Shown: one piece after another, positions 16,922 to 24,985 of the stretch
Numbering within the stretch: position 1 is the stretch's first letter
Layout of the letters: every line of letters starts with the position of its first letter
Assembly (NCBI GenBank): GCA_019359395.1
Contig: JAHHHK010000010.1
Span: 175,894 to 234,328 of the forward strand
Direction: 5' to 3'
DNA length: 58,435 nt
Source: Komarekiella atlantica HA4396-MV6
GTDB lineage: Bacteria > Cyanobacteriota > Cyanobacteriia > Cyanobacteriales > Nostocaceae
Position numbers and translations under genes: made by a program
The notes under the pieces: model-generated
What the model was told of the DNA's origin: nothing
The model's database searches: none
What the model saw: the letters and a program-made list of their open reading frames with translations, nothing else

Positions 16922-17403
16922 CTAGTATCCTCGACCGCCTGGAAATGAATTTCTAGGCTAATAGCAGAAGTCCACCTAAGTGGACTCAAACCCATTAATA
17001 GTCGTCTTGAGACGACTTGAGCTATTAGCCTGAGATTTTAATCTCTGGCGGACGCGGGGGACAGATGCTAGTATCAGCAGTCAAACATGGGAATTAAATG
17101 AATCGGTTAAAGAGCAGGAGATTGTTTTAAACTGGTCATAGGTTAATTGAAACTGCCAGCGGTTCGAGTCCGCTAACCTCCACTAGTATCCTCGACCGCC
17201 TGGAAATGAATTTCTAGGCTAATAGCAGAAGTCCACCTAAGTGGACTCAAACCCATTAATAGTCGTCTTGAGACGACTTGAGCTATTAGCCTGAGATTTT
17301 AATCTCTGGCAGACGCGGTGGACAGATGATAGTGTAAGCATTAAACGAACCTGCTAAACAACAGGAGATTGTTTTAAACTGGTCATAGGTTAACTGAAAC
17401 TGC
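16896..17403 (+). repeat. tandem duplication (period 261 bp) including the tRNA-Ala 3' end
   Basis: Copy 1 is 16896-17156 and copy 2 is 17157-17403. Each starts with CAGCGGTTCGAGTCCGC, the 3' end of tRNA-Ala, and runs to GGTTAAyTGAAACTGC. The first 170 bp and the last 45 bp are almost identical; the middle differs. Each copy contains a branched inverted repeat: AGGCTAATAGC/GCTATTAGCCT (16955-16965 with 17021-17031; 17216-17226 with 17282-17292), enclosing an AGTCCAC/GTGGACT hairpin and the palindrome AGTCGTCTTGAGACGACT. Confidence 0.9.
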
Positions 17404-17513
17404 TAAATCCTAAAACCTCTAGTGATTGATGAGCGGACAAATACCGACCCTCAAGTTATTTCTTTGTAAAAGTAGTAATTACGAATTACGTTAACAACCT
17501 TCTGTTTAAGCAC

Positions 17514-18287
17514 ATGCTAGCCGCTACAAACATTTTTCGCGTTGATGATTTACTAGTGCAGATTTACAACTCTGAGGTCGAAATGGCGCAGAACGTTGCT
17601 GAAATTGCTCAAAAGTATTTACAGGACGTTCTCACGCAACAGGATACAGCCGCAGTATTGTTAGCAACAGGTAACTCCCAAATTAAATTTATTGATGCTT
17701 TGATTACATTAGGTGGTGTAGATTGGTCACGGATTACTCTGTTTCATCTAGATGAATATTTAGGAATTGCTGCTGACCATACTGCAAGTTTCCGGCGATA
17801 TATGCGAGAACGTGTGGAAAAGCGGGTTGATCCGAAGAAATTTCACTATCTAGAAGGTGATACATTGCAACCTGTGGGAGAATGCGATCGCTACACTAAG
17901 CTACTACAAGCACAACCAATTGACTTATGCTGTCTCGGTATTGGTGAAAATGGGCATTTGGCTTTTAACGATCCATCTGTAGCGAATTTTCAAGATCCTT
18001 ACTGTGTAAAACTGGTAAAACTGGATACTGCGAATCGTCAGCAACAAGTGAGCACAGGTTATTTTCCGAATTTAGAAGCTGTGCCACAATACGCTTTTAC
18101 TCTGACAATCCCGATGATTTGTGCAGCCAAAAAAATTCTCTGCCTAGCGCCAGAAAAACGTAAAGCACATGTGGTAAAGGAGATATTGCAGAAGTCTATA
18201 AGTACAGACTATCCAGCTTCTATTTTGCGTCAGCAAGCCCAAGCAACGTTATTTTTGGATGTTAACTCTGCCAGCCTGCTGTCTTAA
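17514..18287 (+). CDS. nagB: glucosamine-6-phosphate deaminase NagB
   Basis: A 257-aa NagB/6-phosphogluconolactonase-fold enzyme that converts glucosamine-6-phosphate to fructose-6-phosphate and ammonia. Visible signatures are VLLATGNSQIKFIDAL (phosphate loop, about residues 44-59), FHLDEYLGI with the catalytic Asp (about 78-86) and LGIGENGHLAFNDP (about 141-154), the NagB diagnostic segment. The phosphate loop reads TGNS where classical NagB has TG(S/R)(T/S), a small change. ATG at 17514. It probably has its own promoter downstream of the repeat region. Confidence 0.94.
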   Translation: MLAATNIFRVDDLLVQIYNSEVEMAQNVAEIAQKYLQDVLTQQDTAAVLLATGNSQIKFIDALITLGGVDWSRITLFHLDEYLGIAADHTASFRRYMRERVEKRVDPKKFHYLEGDTLQPVGECDRYTKLLQAQPIDLCCLGIGENGHLAFNDPSVANFQDPYCVKLVKLDTANRQQQVSTGYFPNLEAVPQYAFTLTIPMICAAKKILCLAPEKRKAHVVKEILQKSISTDYPASILRQQAQATLFLDVNSASLLS

Positions 18288-18354
18288 AATATTAAGAATA
18301 ACTGTTGTTTCCTACCAATCATTTGAAGAAGAAACTCACACAGATGCTTGAAAA

Positions 18355-18561
18355 TTACTTTTTATAAGCTGCTTCAAGCCTGCAATTAGAGAGGCAAGCC
18401 TCAAGATATGGACAATCTTCACACTTGAGGTTTTTCCCTGGATTGTTACATCCACAAGGAGGATTCACGTAACATTCTGAAGGTTCTTTTGGTGTCCAAG
18501 ACTTTTTAAATATCAACGATAAAGCTGCTTCTTGGAGACAGAAAACAAAATCTTTCACCAT
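18355..18561 (-). CDS. Cys-rich small protein, 68 aa
   Basis: Has eight cysteines, most in the C-terminal half: NPPCGCNNPGKNLKCEDCPYLEACLSNC. The spacing C-x-C, C-x2-C, C-x4-C, C-x3-C is compatible with an iron-sulfur cluster or zinc site. No family recognised. ATG at 18561. It converges on nagB (67 bp between stops). Confidence 0.6.
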   Translation of the reverse strand: MVKDFVFCLQEAALSLIFKKSWTPKEPSECYVNPPCGCNNPGKNLKCEDCPYLEACLSNCRLEAAYKK

Positions 18562-18840
18562 GTTATTCGAGAATTACGAATTTTGAATTAGGTTAGCAGA
18601 TGACTTTTATAAATATGAAAAATACGAGCGATCGCTTGATTAAATTAGTTCATATAATATTTTAAAATTATTTTATCAGGATAGGTTTTCTACTTACTAT
18701 AAATTATTATTTCTATAAGTTTATTAAAAACTACTTTTATATTTTCTATTACTTGTGAAGACATAGCCTCATACTCCAGATGTGTTCTACCTTGGACTTA
18801 AGGAATATTTTTATTGAAAAAAAACAAATCAGAAGTTAGG

Positions 18841-18913
18841 AGGAGCCAGTACATTGCAAAGAGTTAGCCACATCTATAGTGGAAGCTGTCCCTCACAGTT
18901 TTCTCTGGCTCCT
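18841..18913. other. candidate structured RNA element
   Basis: AGGAGCCAG (18841-18849) pairs perfectly with CTGGCTCCT (18905-18913). Inside are two small hairpins, CCAC-atctata-GTGG and CTGT-ccctc-ACAG. The closed multi-branch layout of 73 nt could be a small RNA or leader. On the minus strand it lies about 280 nt upstream of the Cys-rich gene and a run of eight T follows the closing stem after about 16 nt. Strand and function are undecided. Confidence 0.35.
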
Positions 18914-18966
18914 TGTTATGGCTAGGTTGTTGCCTTGGATACAAACACAATACACAAACTTTTAGT

Positions 18967-19083
18967 AAGTAAGTCGGTGTAATAAAACCAAACTGTGTAA
19001 AGAAAAGTAAATAAGGCTCAAACTCTTTCTCTCCCTGCCCCCTGCCTTATCCCAATAATAATTATTTACGCCGACCTACTTAT
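18967..19083. repeat. MITE-like element with imperfect inverted ends
   Basis: The left end GTAAGTCGGTGTAATAA and the right end TTATTTACGCCGACCTAC are near inverse copies (about 14 of 17). The 117-bp element has no coding content and lies just after devA. Its end sequence resembles repeats common in cyanobacterial spacers. Confidence 0.45.
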
Positions 19084-19098
19084 CATCGTAATTTAGGG

Positions 19099-19788
19099 TT
19101 ACAAAACTTCTTTAATCAGATGACCATCTTCCATGTGAATTATGCGATCGGCAATATCTAAAATTCGGTTGTCATGAGTAACCATTAAAATGGCGCAATT
19201 CTGTTCTTTAGCTAATTGCTGCATTAAGTTAACAACATCTCGTCCTGACTTGCTATCTAAAGCAGCAGTAGGTTCATCAGCTAATACTAATTTAGGATGA
19301 CTTACTAAAGCGCGAGCGATAGCTACTCGTTGCTTTTGTCCTCCTGAGAGATCATGTGGGTAGTAATTAATTCGATTACCCAAATTAACTGCATTAAGCA
19401 TCGCTTCTGACTTACTGCAAGCTTCTGATTCGGGAATAGCTTTGTGTAATTCTAGAGACATTTGAACATTCTGTCGAGCTGTTAAGAAATCTAGCAAGTT
19501 GTGAGCTTGGAAAATATAGCCGATATGGCGACGTACTCTTACTAATTGCTCATTACTAGCTCCATAAAGCTCCTGACCTAGAAATTCTAGACTTCCTTCT
19601 TGGACAGAACGTAACCCACCAATTAAAGTTAGTAAGGTTGTTTTTCCTGAGCCTGATGGCCCAGTCATAATTACAATTTCTCCATATTTGATTCTAAAAT
19701 TGATATCAAATAGGATCTGACTTCGCAAGGTTTTTTTGCCAAAGTATTGATTAAGATTTTTGATGTCAACAATAAATTTTGGTTTCAT
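19099..19788 (-). CDS. devA: DevA-family ABC exporter ATP-binding subunit
   Basis: A 229-aa ATPase of the MacB/LolD/DevA type. Walker A is GPSGSGKTT (residues 43-51), the signature is LSGGQKQRVAIARAL, and Walker B is LVLADEPTAALD. It follows devC by 24 bp on the minus strand. In heterocystous cyanobacteria DevBCA with a TolC-like outer-membrane protein carries glycolipids to the cell envelope; several paralogues exist per genome, so the substrate here is inferred from proximity to the hgl-like island, not proven. No TolC gene is in the window. Confidence 0.92.
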   Translation of the reverse strand: MKPKFIVDIKNLNQYFGKKTLRSQILFDINFRIKYGEIVIMTGPSGSGKTTLLTLIGGLRSVQEGSLEFLGQELYGASNEQLVRVRRHIGYIFQAHNLLDFLTARQNVQMSLELHKAIPESEACSKSEAMLNAVNLGNRINYYPHDLSGGQKQRVAIARALVSHPKLVLADEPTAALDSKSGRDVVNLMQQLAKEQNCAILMVTHDNRILDIADRIIHMEDGHLIKEVL

Positions 19789-19812
19789 TATTTTATGAAG
19801 ATAAACATCAAG

Positions 19813-20985
19813 TTAAAAAATATCTGCTGGATCTACATTTCGTAGTTTTTTTGTAGATAAAAATCCAGAAGTTAAGCACATTATGATTGCAGAAATCAAT
19901 ACTATAGCTGCTTTATCTGAACTCATACTAACTGGTAATTTAGTAGCATTTTTTGCCACATCATACAGAGCTATGGATATAGCAAAACCTGGAATATAAC
20001 CTAGAGATGCTAAAATTAAGGCTTGTTGAAAAACTACACTCAGCAGATATTTGTTTTTAAAGCCCATTGCTTTTAAAGTTGCATATTCAGCTAAGTGAGT
20101 GGAAATATTGCTATAAAGGATTTGATAGACAACTATTACACCAACAACAAACCCCATTGTTACCATCAGATTAAATACAAATCCAATAGGTGTCCTGAGA
20201 GTCCAATAATTTTTTTCAAATGTAATAAAATCGTTACGAGTAACAACTACAACATCTTCAGGTAAGCTAGCTGATAAAGTTGCTAAAACTTTTTTTGGGT
20301 CGGCATCGGGTTTGAGTGTAATTAATCCTATATCTATATTTTGTACTGAGCGATCTTGGAATATTCGCAGGAAAGCTGAAGAACTAACAATCAAGTTGCC
20401 ATCAACTCCAAAGGAAGGCCCTAGGGTAAACAAGCCCCCAATTGTAACTTTATAGCCAACTAATGCGGTATAGCTGAATATTTCAATATTTACGTTTTTG
20501 CCCTGCTCAAAATCTTGAGCGATCGCTCCAAACTCCGGTCTAGAAGCACGGTCGAATAAAACCATCCTAGGGTTTTGTAATAACTTATAATTCTGCTGAA
20601 GTTCGGGAGAGCGAAAAACTGATTTAACTGGATCAAATCCAATCACATAGAGTGGAAACTTTAGACCACTAACTGGATTTTTGAGCTTAGCAAATTGCAT
20701 GTATAAAGGGCTAACTGATTCTACGCCATCAACGCCTAATGCCTGATATAAACGCCAACGAGGAAAGCTTTGACTAGATGTTAAAGATTTATATTGGGCG
20801 CTGATGATAAATAAATCTCCTTGAAGATTTCTATGCAGCTTTGTAGCACTAGCATAAAGGGCATCTTGGAAGCCAATTTGCATAAACATCAAAACTGCGA
20901 CAAAGGCGATACCAGCTAAAGCTACAAGAAAGCGAGCTTTTTGCTGTGACAGTTGTAGCCAAGCTAGAGGTATATTGAGAATCAT
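19813..20985 (-). CDS. devC: DevC-family ABC exporter permease
   Basis: A 390-aa MacB-like permease: one N-terminal helix (about residues 15-37), a large extracytoplasmic domain (about 40-260) and three C-terminal helices (about 270-295, 320-345 and 355-375). The ends IPLAWLQLSQQKARFLVALAGI and NVDPADIF are typical of cyanobacterial DevC proteins. Membrane subunit of the tripartite DevBCA exporter encoded by 21152-22345 and 19099-19788. ATG start. The 166-bp gap to devB holds only A/G-rich short repeats. Confidence 0.92.
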   Translation of the reverse strand: MILNIPLAWLQLSQQKARFLVALAGIAFVAVLMFMQIGFQDALYASATKLHRNLQGDLFIISAQYKSLTSSQSFPRWRLYQALGVDGVESVSPLYMQFAKLKNPVSGLKFPLYVIGFDPVKSVFRSPELQQNYKLLQNPRMVLFDRASRPEFGAIAQDFEQGKNVNIEIFSYTALVGYKVTIGGLFTLGPSFGVDGNLIVSSSAFLRIFQDRSVQNIDIGLITLKPDADPKKVLATLSASLPEDVVVVTRNDFITFEKNYWTLRTPIGFVFNLMVTMGFVVGVIVVYQILYSNISTHLAEYATLKAMGFKNKYLLSVVFQQALILASLGYIPGFAISIALYDVAKNATKLPVSMSSDKAAIVLISAIIMCLTSGFLSTKKLRNVDPADIF

Positions 20986-21151
20986 CTTGTAAACCTCAAA
21001 TGATGCAGATTAGACTGTTGGTGAAAATACTTGAATTGTGATGTTGAGTACAGTTTGGTTAATAGGGAAAAGAAAAAGGGGAAAGGCTAAAATTTATCCC
21101 TTACCTTTTACCCTTTAACTTTTTTCCACACCATCAAGTTATTCCAGGAGT

Positions 21152-22345
21152 TTAGATATCAATGAGTACCTGCACTTGTAATTCAGTAAGAGCAGCAACT
21201 TGTTCATTATCTGCTAAGTTATTGATGCGAATTTTTACGTCAACAACTTTATTATCTGTATCTGACTGTAGATTATTACTGAAGATATTTTGTTTGCCAA
21301 CTTGCAAACCGATATCTGTGACTGTTCCTCGTAGTTTTCCTGAAAAAGCATCACTAGTAATGGTAGCAGACTGACCTATACGCACTTTTTGGATATCAGT
21401 TTCATAGACTTCTGCGACTACATACATCTGCTGTGTGCGACCTAAGTTAGCTATTCCCGTACTGCCAATAATTTCTCCGGGCCAAGTATTAATTTTTAAG
21501 ATTTGTCCTGCTATAGGCGATCGCACAACACTTAAATCCCAGTCTGCTTGAGCCTGTTTCACTGAGGCGATCGCACTGTCTACATCAGCTTGTGCTGCTT
21601 GGATATCGGTGGGACGAATTTCAGCAATACTCTTGAGCTTGGCCTTGGCTTCGCTTAACTGCTTTTGAATAGTTTCAATAGTGCGATTCAGGGAAGCTTT
21701 AGCTTCATTGAGTTGTTGTTGAACAGTCTCGACTCGCAAACGCCTAGCGTCTGAATCGGAAGATGAAATTGCCCCTTCTTTATATAACTGCTGATATCGC
21801 TGATTTTCGCTCTCAGCATTACGCAATTCTGCCGCTATGCGAGCGATGGTTGCTTGTTGTGCAGAAGTTTCACCATTTAACTCAGCTTCCAGACGAGCAA
21901 TTGTTGCTTGTTGTGCAGAGATATCTCCGGCTTTTGCTCCCGCTTTTACTTGGTTGAGACTAGCTTGGGCAACTAAGACTTGTTTTCGGGCTTTTTCTAA
22001 GGCTGCAAGCCGAGTATCATAACTATCAAGAATTGCAACTATTTGCCCTCGACGCACTCTGTCTCCTTTGTTTACCAGGAGTTTTGCAACTCGAACACCC
22101 GCTTGGGAATCGGGAGCTGAAAGACGAATAACTTCCCCTTGCGGTTCTAAACGCCCTAAAGCAGCAACAGCAGCCATAGTAGGAAGGCTGCTTGGGGTAG
22201 GTGCTGGAGGGTTCAATATAGAGTTTTGAAATCGTGAAAAGCTGTAGATAAAAACTGCACCAGTTACTACAGCCAGCGCAGCTGCCAAAATTATCGACGG
22301 CCAACCTGCTGGTTTTATGAATGATTGCTTTTGTTTGTGTACCAT
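21152..22345 (-). CDS. devB: DevB-family membrane fusion protein (HlyD family)
   Basis: About 397 aa. An N-terminal membrane helix (SIILAAALAVVTGAVFIYSF) is followed by a half biotinyl-lipoyl motif (GRLEPQGEVIRLSAP), a coiled-coil hairpin of heptads (about residues 100-240, with a repeated SAQQATIARLEAEL / SAQQATIARIAAEL unit), the second lipoyl half (VRSPIAGQILKINTWPGE) and a beta-barrel. It links the inner-membrane DevCA pump to a TolC-type channel. The start is set at ATG 22345 because GGAAG lies 8 nt upstream; ATG 22351 and TTG 22381 are alternatives. Confidence 0.92.
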   Translation of the reverse strand: MVHKQKQSFIKPAGWPSIILAAALAVVTGAVFIYSFSRFQNSILNPPAPTPSSLPTMAAVAALGRLEPQGEVIRLSAPDSQAGVRVAKLLVNKGDRVRRGQIVAILDSYDTRLAALEKARKQVLVAQASLNQVKAGAKAGDISAQQATIARLEAELNGETSAQQATIARIAAELRNAESENQRYQQLYKEGAISSSDSDARRLRVETVQQQLNEAKASLNRTIETIQKQLSEAKAKLKSIAEIRPTDIQAAQADVDSAIASVKQAQADWDLSVVRSPIAGQILKINTWPGEIIGSTGIANLGRTQQMYVVAEVYETDIQKVRIGQSATITSDAFSGKLRGTVTDIGLQVGKQNIFSNNLQSDTDNKVVDVKIRINNLADNEQVAALTELQVQVLIDI

Positions 22346-22453
22346 AATCATGTCTTCCAAGTTAGCGATGTCTAACAACAAGCTGCTTTTGAAGTTCTAA
22401 TTACCATTTCCAGCAATTAGACTTCTTTTTGCATCTACGCCATTCATGCATTT

Positions 22454-22516
22454 AATACCAATTAAAAAAAAGAATGTGACAGATAGACCATGTAGAGACA
22501 TTGCATTGCAACGTCT
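22454..22516 (-). repeat. dispersed repeat, copy 2 (inverse of 12654-12720)
   Basis: AATACCAATT, A-run, GAATGTGACAGATAGACCAT and GTAGAGACATTGCATTGCAACGTCT in that order, the reverse complement of the copy near radC. It lies just upstream of devB and could place promoter-like sequence there. Confidence 0.75.
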
Positions 22517-23031
22517 ATATCAAAGGATTTGTTGCAATCATTAATTGAATCGGTATAATTTACACGTAGCAAGCAGCCAAAATACTGCTTACCATTAGGT
22601 TTTTGTATTTTGAAGTGGGAGTTCTGAATTACTGACTGCGTTGTTGAATGATTTAGAGCAACTTGAACGACACTGATAATAGGGGACCTCTCACTTTATA
22701 GCGGAACTGTATAGAGTTTTGGGAAAGGGGTAAGGGATAAATGTTTTTCCCTTAGACCTCGTGGTGAAATTTTTGTATCTAACCCAAGTAAGAATTGCTA
22801 TATGCAAGAGATACCCATAAACTGCCTTGACAACGCAGGATGAAAGTAAATTTTCAAGCAAGACAGAAGATAAAGTACATTTTATAGATTGCCTGATAAC
22901 GTCCGGTCTAAATTGTTGGCAAAGAAAAAGCTAGGAAGATGGAACTATCGAAAAAGTATCCATCAATCCGTTAGCAAAATCGGCTTTTATTAGAGCCATT
23001 TGGTACTTTATGCATCTAACCAGATGTATTT
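22517..23031. other. spacer upstream of devB
   Basis: No gene seen. It must hold the devB promoter on the minus strand and the 3' end of the transcript from 23355. No terminator hairpin was recognised. Confidence 0.35.
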
Positions 23032-23355
23032 TTACTTGTTTAATACTACTTCTTTGCTCTTTTTCATGATCGCTAAGTATTCGTTGCGAGTTCCATCTAT
23101 GCGGTAGTGATCGCAAATTTGGCAGAGTTTCAAGATATCCAATCTGCTGAATACTTTTTGATGCTCAATTCCATTGTCATTTCTCCACCGCCAGAAAGTA
23201 GTCCTGTCAATGCGACGATTGCTCTCAGGCCATCTTCGTCGGGATAAAAAGTCTACCAGTTCTTCTTCATAAAACGAGTAGCCTTTTGGCAACTTCAGGA
23301 GTTCGTTTCTTAACTCAGTTAGCGGGATGAGTGGATCTAGCTCAGATAGTCTCAT
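23032..23355 (-). CDS. small putative DNA-binding protein, 107 aa
   Basis: Not recognised as a named family. The segment RRIDRTTFWRWRNDNGI (about residues 47-63) has the look of a helix-turn-helix recognition region. It is followed by SRLDILKLCQICDHYRIDGTRNEYLAIMKKSKEV, an all-helical, basic end. It stands between the devBCA operon and the biosynthetic island, with a region of nested inverted repeats and a TTGCA-repeat promoter in its 5' region (23416-23609). This position fits a local regulator, but DNA binding is inference. ATG at 23355. Confidence 0.55.
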   Translation of the reverse strand: MRLSELDPLIPLTELRNELLKLPKGYSFYEEELVDFLSRRRWPESNRRIDRTTFWRWRNDNGIEHQKVFSRLDILKLCQICDHYRIDGTRNEYLAIMKKSKEVVLNK

Positions 23356-23567
23356 GCCAGCAAGCCCTTATAGTTTCGTGTAAGTAAAATTATGCAGAAC
23401 GCTTTATACAAGACGGTTTATCGTATTAACTCGTATCGCATACTGTGCGGTTAAGAATGTAGGAAGTGATGAAGTAATCAGGTGAATTTAATATTTTTAT
23501 TCTCCTAACTTTTACATCTATCCAGTGTGTTAATCGAACAGTATGCAATTCCTTGATTTAATCACAT

Positions 23568-23608
23568 ACGATAAACTGACTGATACTCAATTGCAACCCA
23601 TATGCAAC
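23568..23608 (-). promoter_or_regulatory. TTGCA-repeat promoter (site 1) facing 23355
   Basis: On the minus strand GTTGCATATGGGTTGCA (23592-23608) has two TTGCA units 11 bp apart. The second overlaps a -35-like TTGCAA (23591-23596), followed after 17 bp by TATCGT (23568-23573) as a possible -10. Twenty-six of 28 bases match site 4 at 52299-52326. Confidence 0.5.
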
Positions 23609-24327
23609 AGATTAGATGCTAGATAACTAACATTATGCTCGACACAAATTCGCTAAATAGTAGTGATGTATTGTCACTTTATACTGTTGTGATTAACCGT
23701 ATTTTGTCCGCGCTGCTAAACAATATCTTAAAAGGATTGATGTGGCTTACAAGGGATATGACACATATTTTATTGCTCAGATTATTTGTCATTCTTTAGA
23801 TATAGTTACCAGTGGCTAACTTTACATTACTGCAAAATATTGTTCTTGATAAATAAAAATTTTACCAAAAAAAAGAAATAATTGATTGCTATATATGTAA
23901 ATTTAAAATAAATCAACTTTCGGATAGATGTAAACACAAGACATTTTATTGCTTAATACTTTCTTATACACAGTTCATCATCAGAAAAACTTGTCTAATA
24001 TGTTACTCAAGCTGCTCTTAAAAGCAGATGGTTGTTTCTTATACGTTGCGCTTTTAATAGTCAAGAAGTTCAAGTTTAGATAGAGGTTAACTAAGGAATG
24101 TTTGAAAATGCCAATTTTAACAAAACTAAACTGATGAACCTTGTAAATTAATTTATGGATTAGGAAAGTCTTTTGTTAATAAATTTTGTTTTTGTGTAAC
24201 CAATACATATAACTTATGTAACTCACCGATGATTGACTGAAATTATGTGCAGCAGAAGCTTACTTTGATATAAATTATTTTCTTAGCAGTCTCAACAGTT
24301 GATAATCAGGATATAAATTAAGATGGA

Positions 24328-24344
24328 TGCAATTTGTATGCAAC
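24328..24344 (-). promoter_or_regulatory. TTGCA direct-repeat site 2
   Basis: Minus-strand GTTGCATACAAATTGCA with the two TTGCA units 11 bp apart, as in sites 1, 3 and 4. It lies 94 bp upstream of the ATG at 24438. No convincing -10 accompanies it in its own orientation, so it may be an operator rather than a promoter. Confidence 0.35.
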
Positions 24345-24437
24345 TTTTGTGATTAATTCCTACTGTATGACATACTAATAAATAAGAGATTTATAGCTAT
24401 GTGAGTAACAGCGATCGCCCCAAAGACCTCAGAGAAA

Positions 24438-24788
24438 ATGAAACTACAGCGATTCATGCTCTCATTGCCAAGCTTTGATAACCAGCGGCTCATTTTTCAT
24501 GCAGCCCGCCAGACTCTTCGCAAAGCTGAGATGGCCCGCCTTGTGGTGCATGAATGGCTCAATTATCATGATTTTGAGCTAGAAGAATGGAAAACTAAAA
24601 CTGCTTCTGAGCTTGGAATTAGTATCAGTGAACTTGAGCGAAAGCTATTAGCTGCTGTTCAGCGCCAGGCGATAATAGGGAAAAGAGATGAAGAACCCAA
24701 TTTTGGAAGTAATTCTATAGAAGTTTGTCATACAGATGATGATTCATCCACCCAATCATCATCGGTAGATGAGCAAACCCAAACTTAG
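24438..24788 (+). CDS. unknown protein, 116 aa, first gene of the island
   Basis: A mostly helical, charged protein (RLIFHAARQTLRKAEMARLVVHEW, cut: HAARQTLRKAEMARLV), then SELGISISELERKLLAAVQRQ, ending in a Ser/Asp/Thr-rich tail. No membrane helix, no motif recognised. It is on the same strand as the synthase genes, about 200 bp ahead of them, and shares the TTGCA-type upstream site, so it could be a regulator or accessory factor. Short ATG-preceding purine stretch AGAGAAA serves as a weak ribosome site. Confidence 0.6.
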   Translation: MKLQRFMLSLPSFDNQRLIFHAARQTLRKAEMARLVVHEWLNYHDFELEEWKTKTASELGISISELERKLLAAVQRQAIIGKRDEEPNFGSNSIEVCHTDDDSSTQSSSVDEQTQT

Positions 24789-24852
24789 CACTGTTAATTT
24801 GAAATCACCGACAAAACTATGAACCAAAATTTTATTTAGAAGGACAGATTCA

Positions 24853-24904
24853 GTTGCATGTAAGTTGCATATCAATTGCGATGCACAACTAACCAATCTA
24901 GTAT
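24853..24904 (+). promoter_or_regulatory. TTGCA triple-repeat promoter (site 3) before the megasynthase
   Basis: Three units TTGCA, TTGCA and TTGCG begin at 24854, 24865 and 24876, each 11 bp apart. The last overlaps TTGCGA (24876-24881), which is 17 bp before TAGTAT (24899-24904). Transcription would begin near 24911, giving a leader of 75-140 nt to the synthase start. Confidence 0.5.
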
Positions 24905-24985
24905 AAGCGCAAGTGACAAATTAATAGTTATCAACTTATTTGTTAACAGAAGTATTTCCTCTAAATATAATTTCAATTTACCTCA

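Larger units (their letters stand above)
18562..19098. other. 540-bp spacer with a structured element and an inverted-end repeat
   Basis: No protein gene. It contains the structured candidate at 18841-18913 and a 117-bp element at 18967-19083 described separately. The left part is very A/T-rich. Confidence 0.4.
23356..24437. other. 1.1-kb regulatory region between putative regulator and island
   Basis: No protein gene. It contains nested inverted repeats (23416-23576), a TTGCA-type promoter facing the small regulator (23568-23608) and a second TTGCA pair (24328-24344) about 95 bp upstream of the first island gene. The middle is strongly A/T-rich. Confidence 0.5.

Noticed and set aside
17157-17182. 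A second tRNA-Ala gene
   Set aside because: Only the 3' end (T arm and acceptor half) is repeated; no D or anticodon arm precedes it.
23390-24437. NtcA sites (GTA-N8-TAC) upstream of the island
   Set aside because: Only near misses such as GTA-N8-TAT and GTA-N5-TAC were found, so no NtcA control is claimed.
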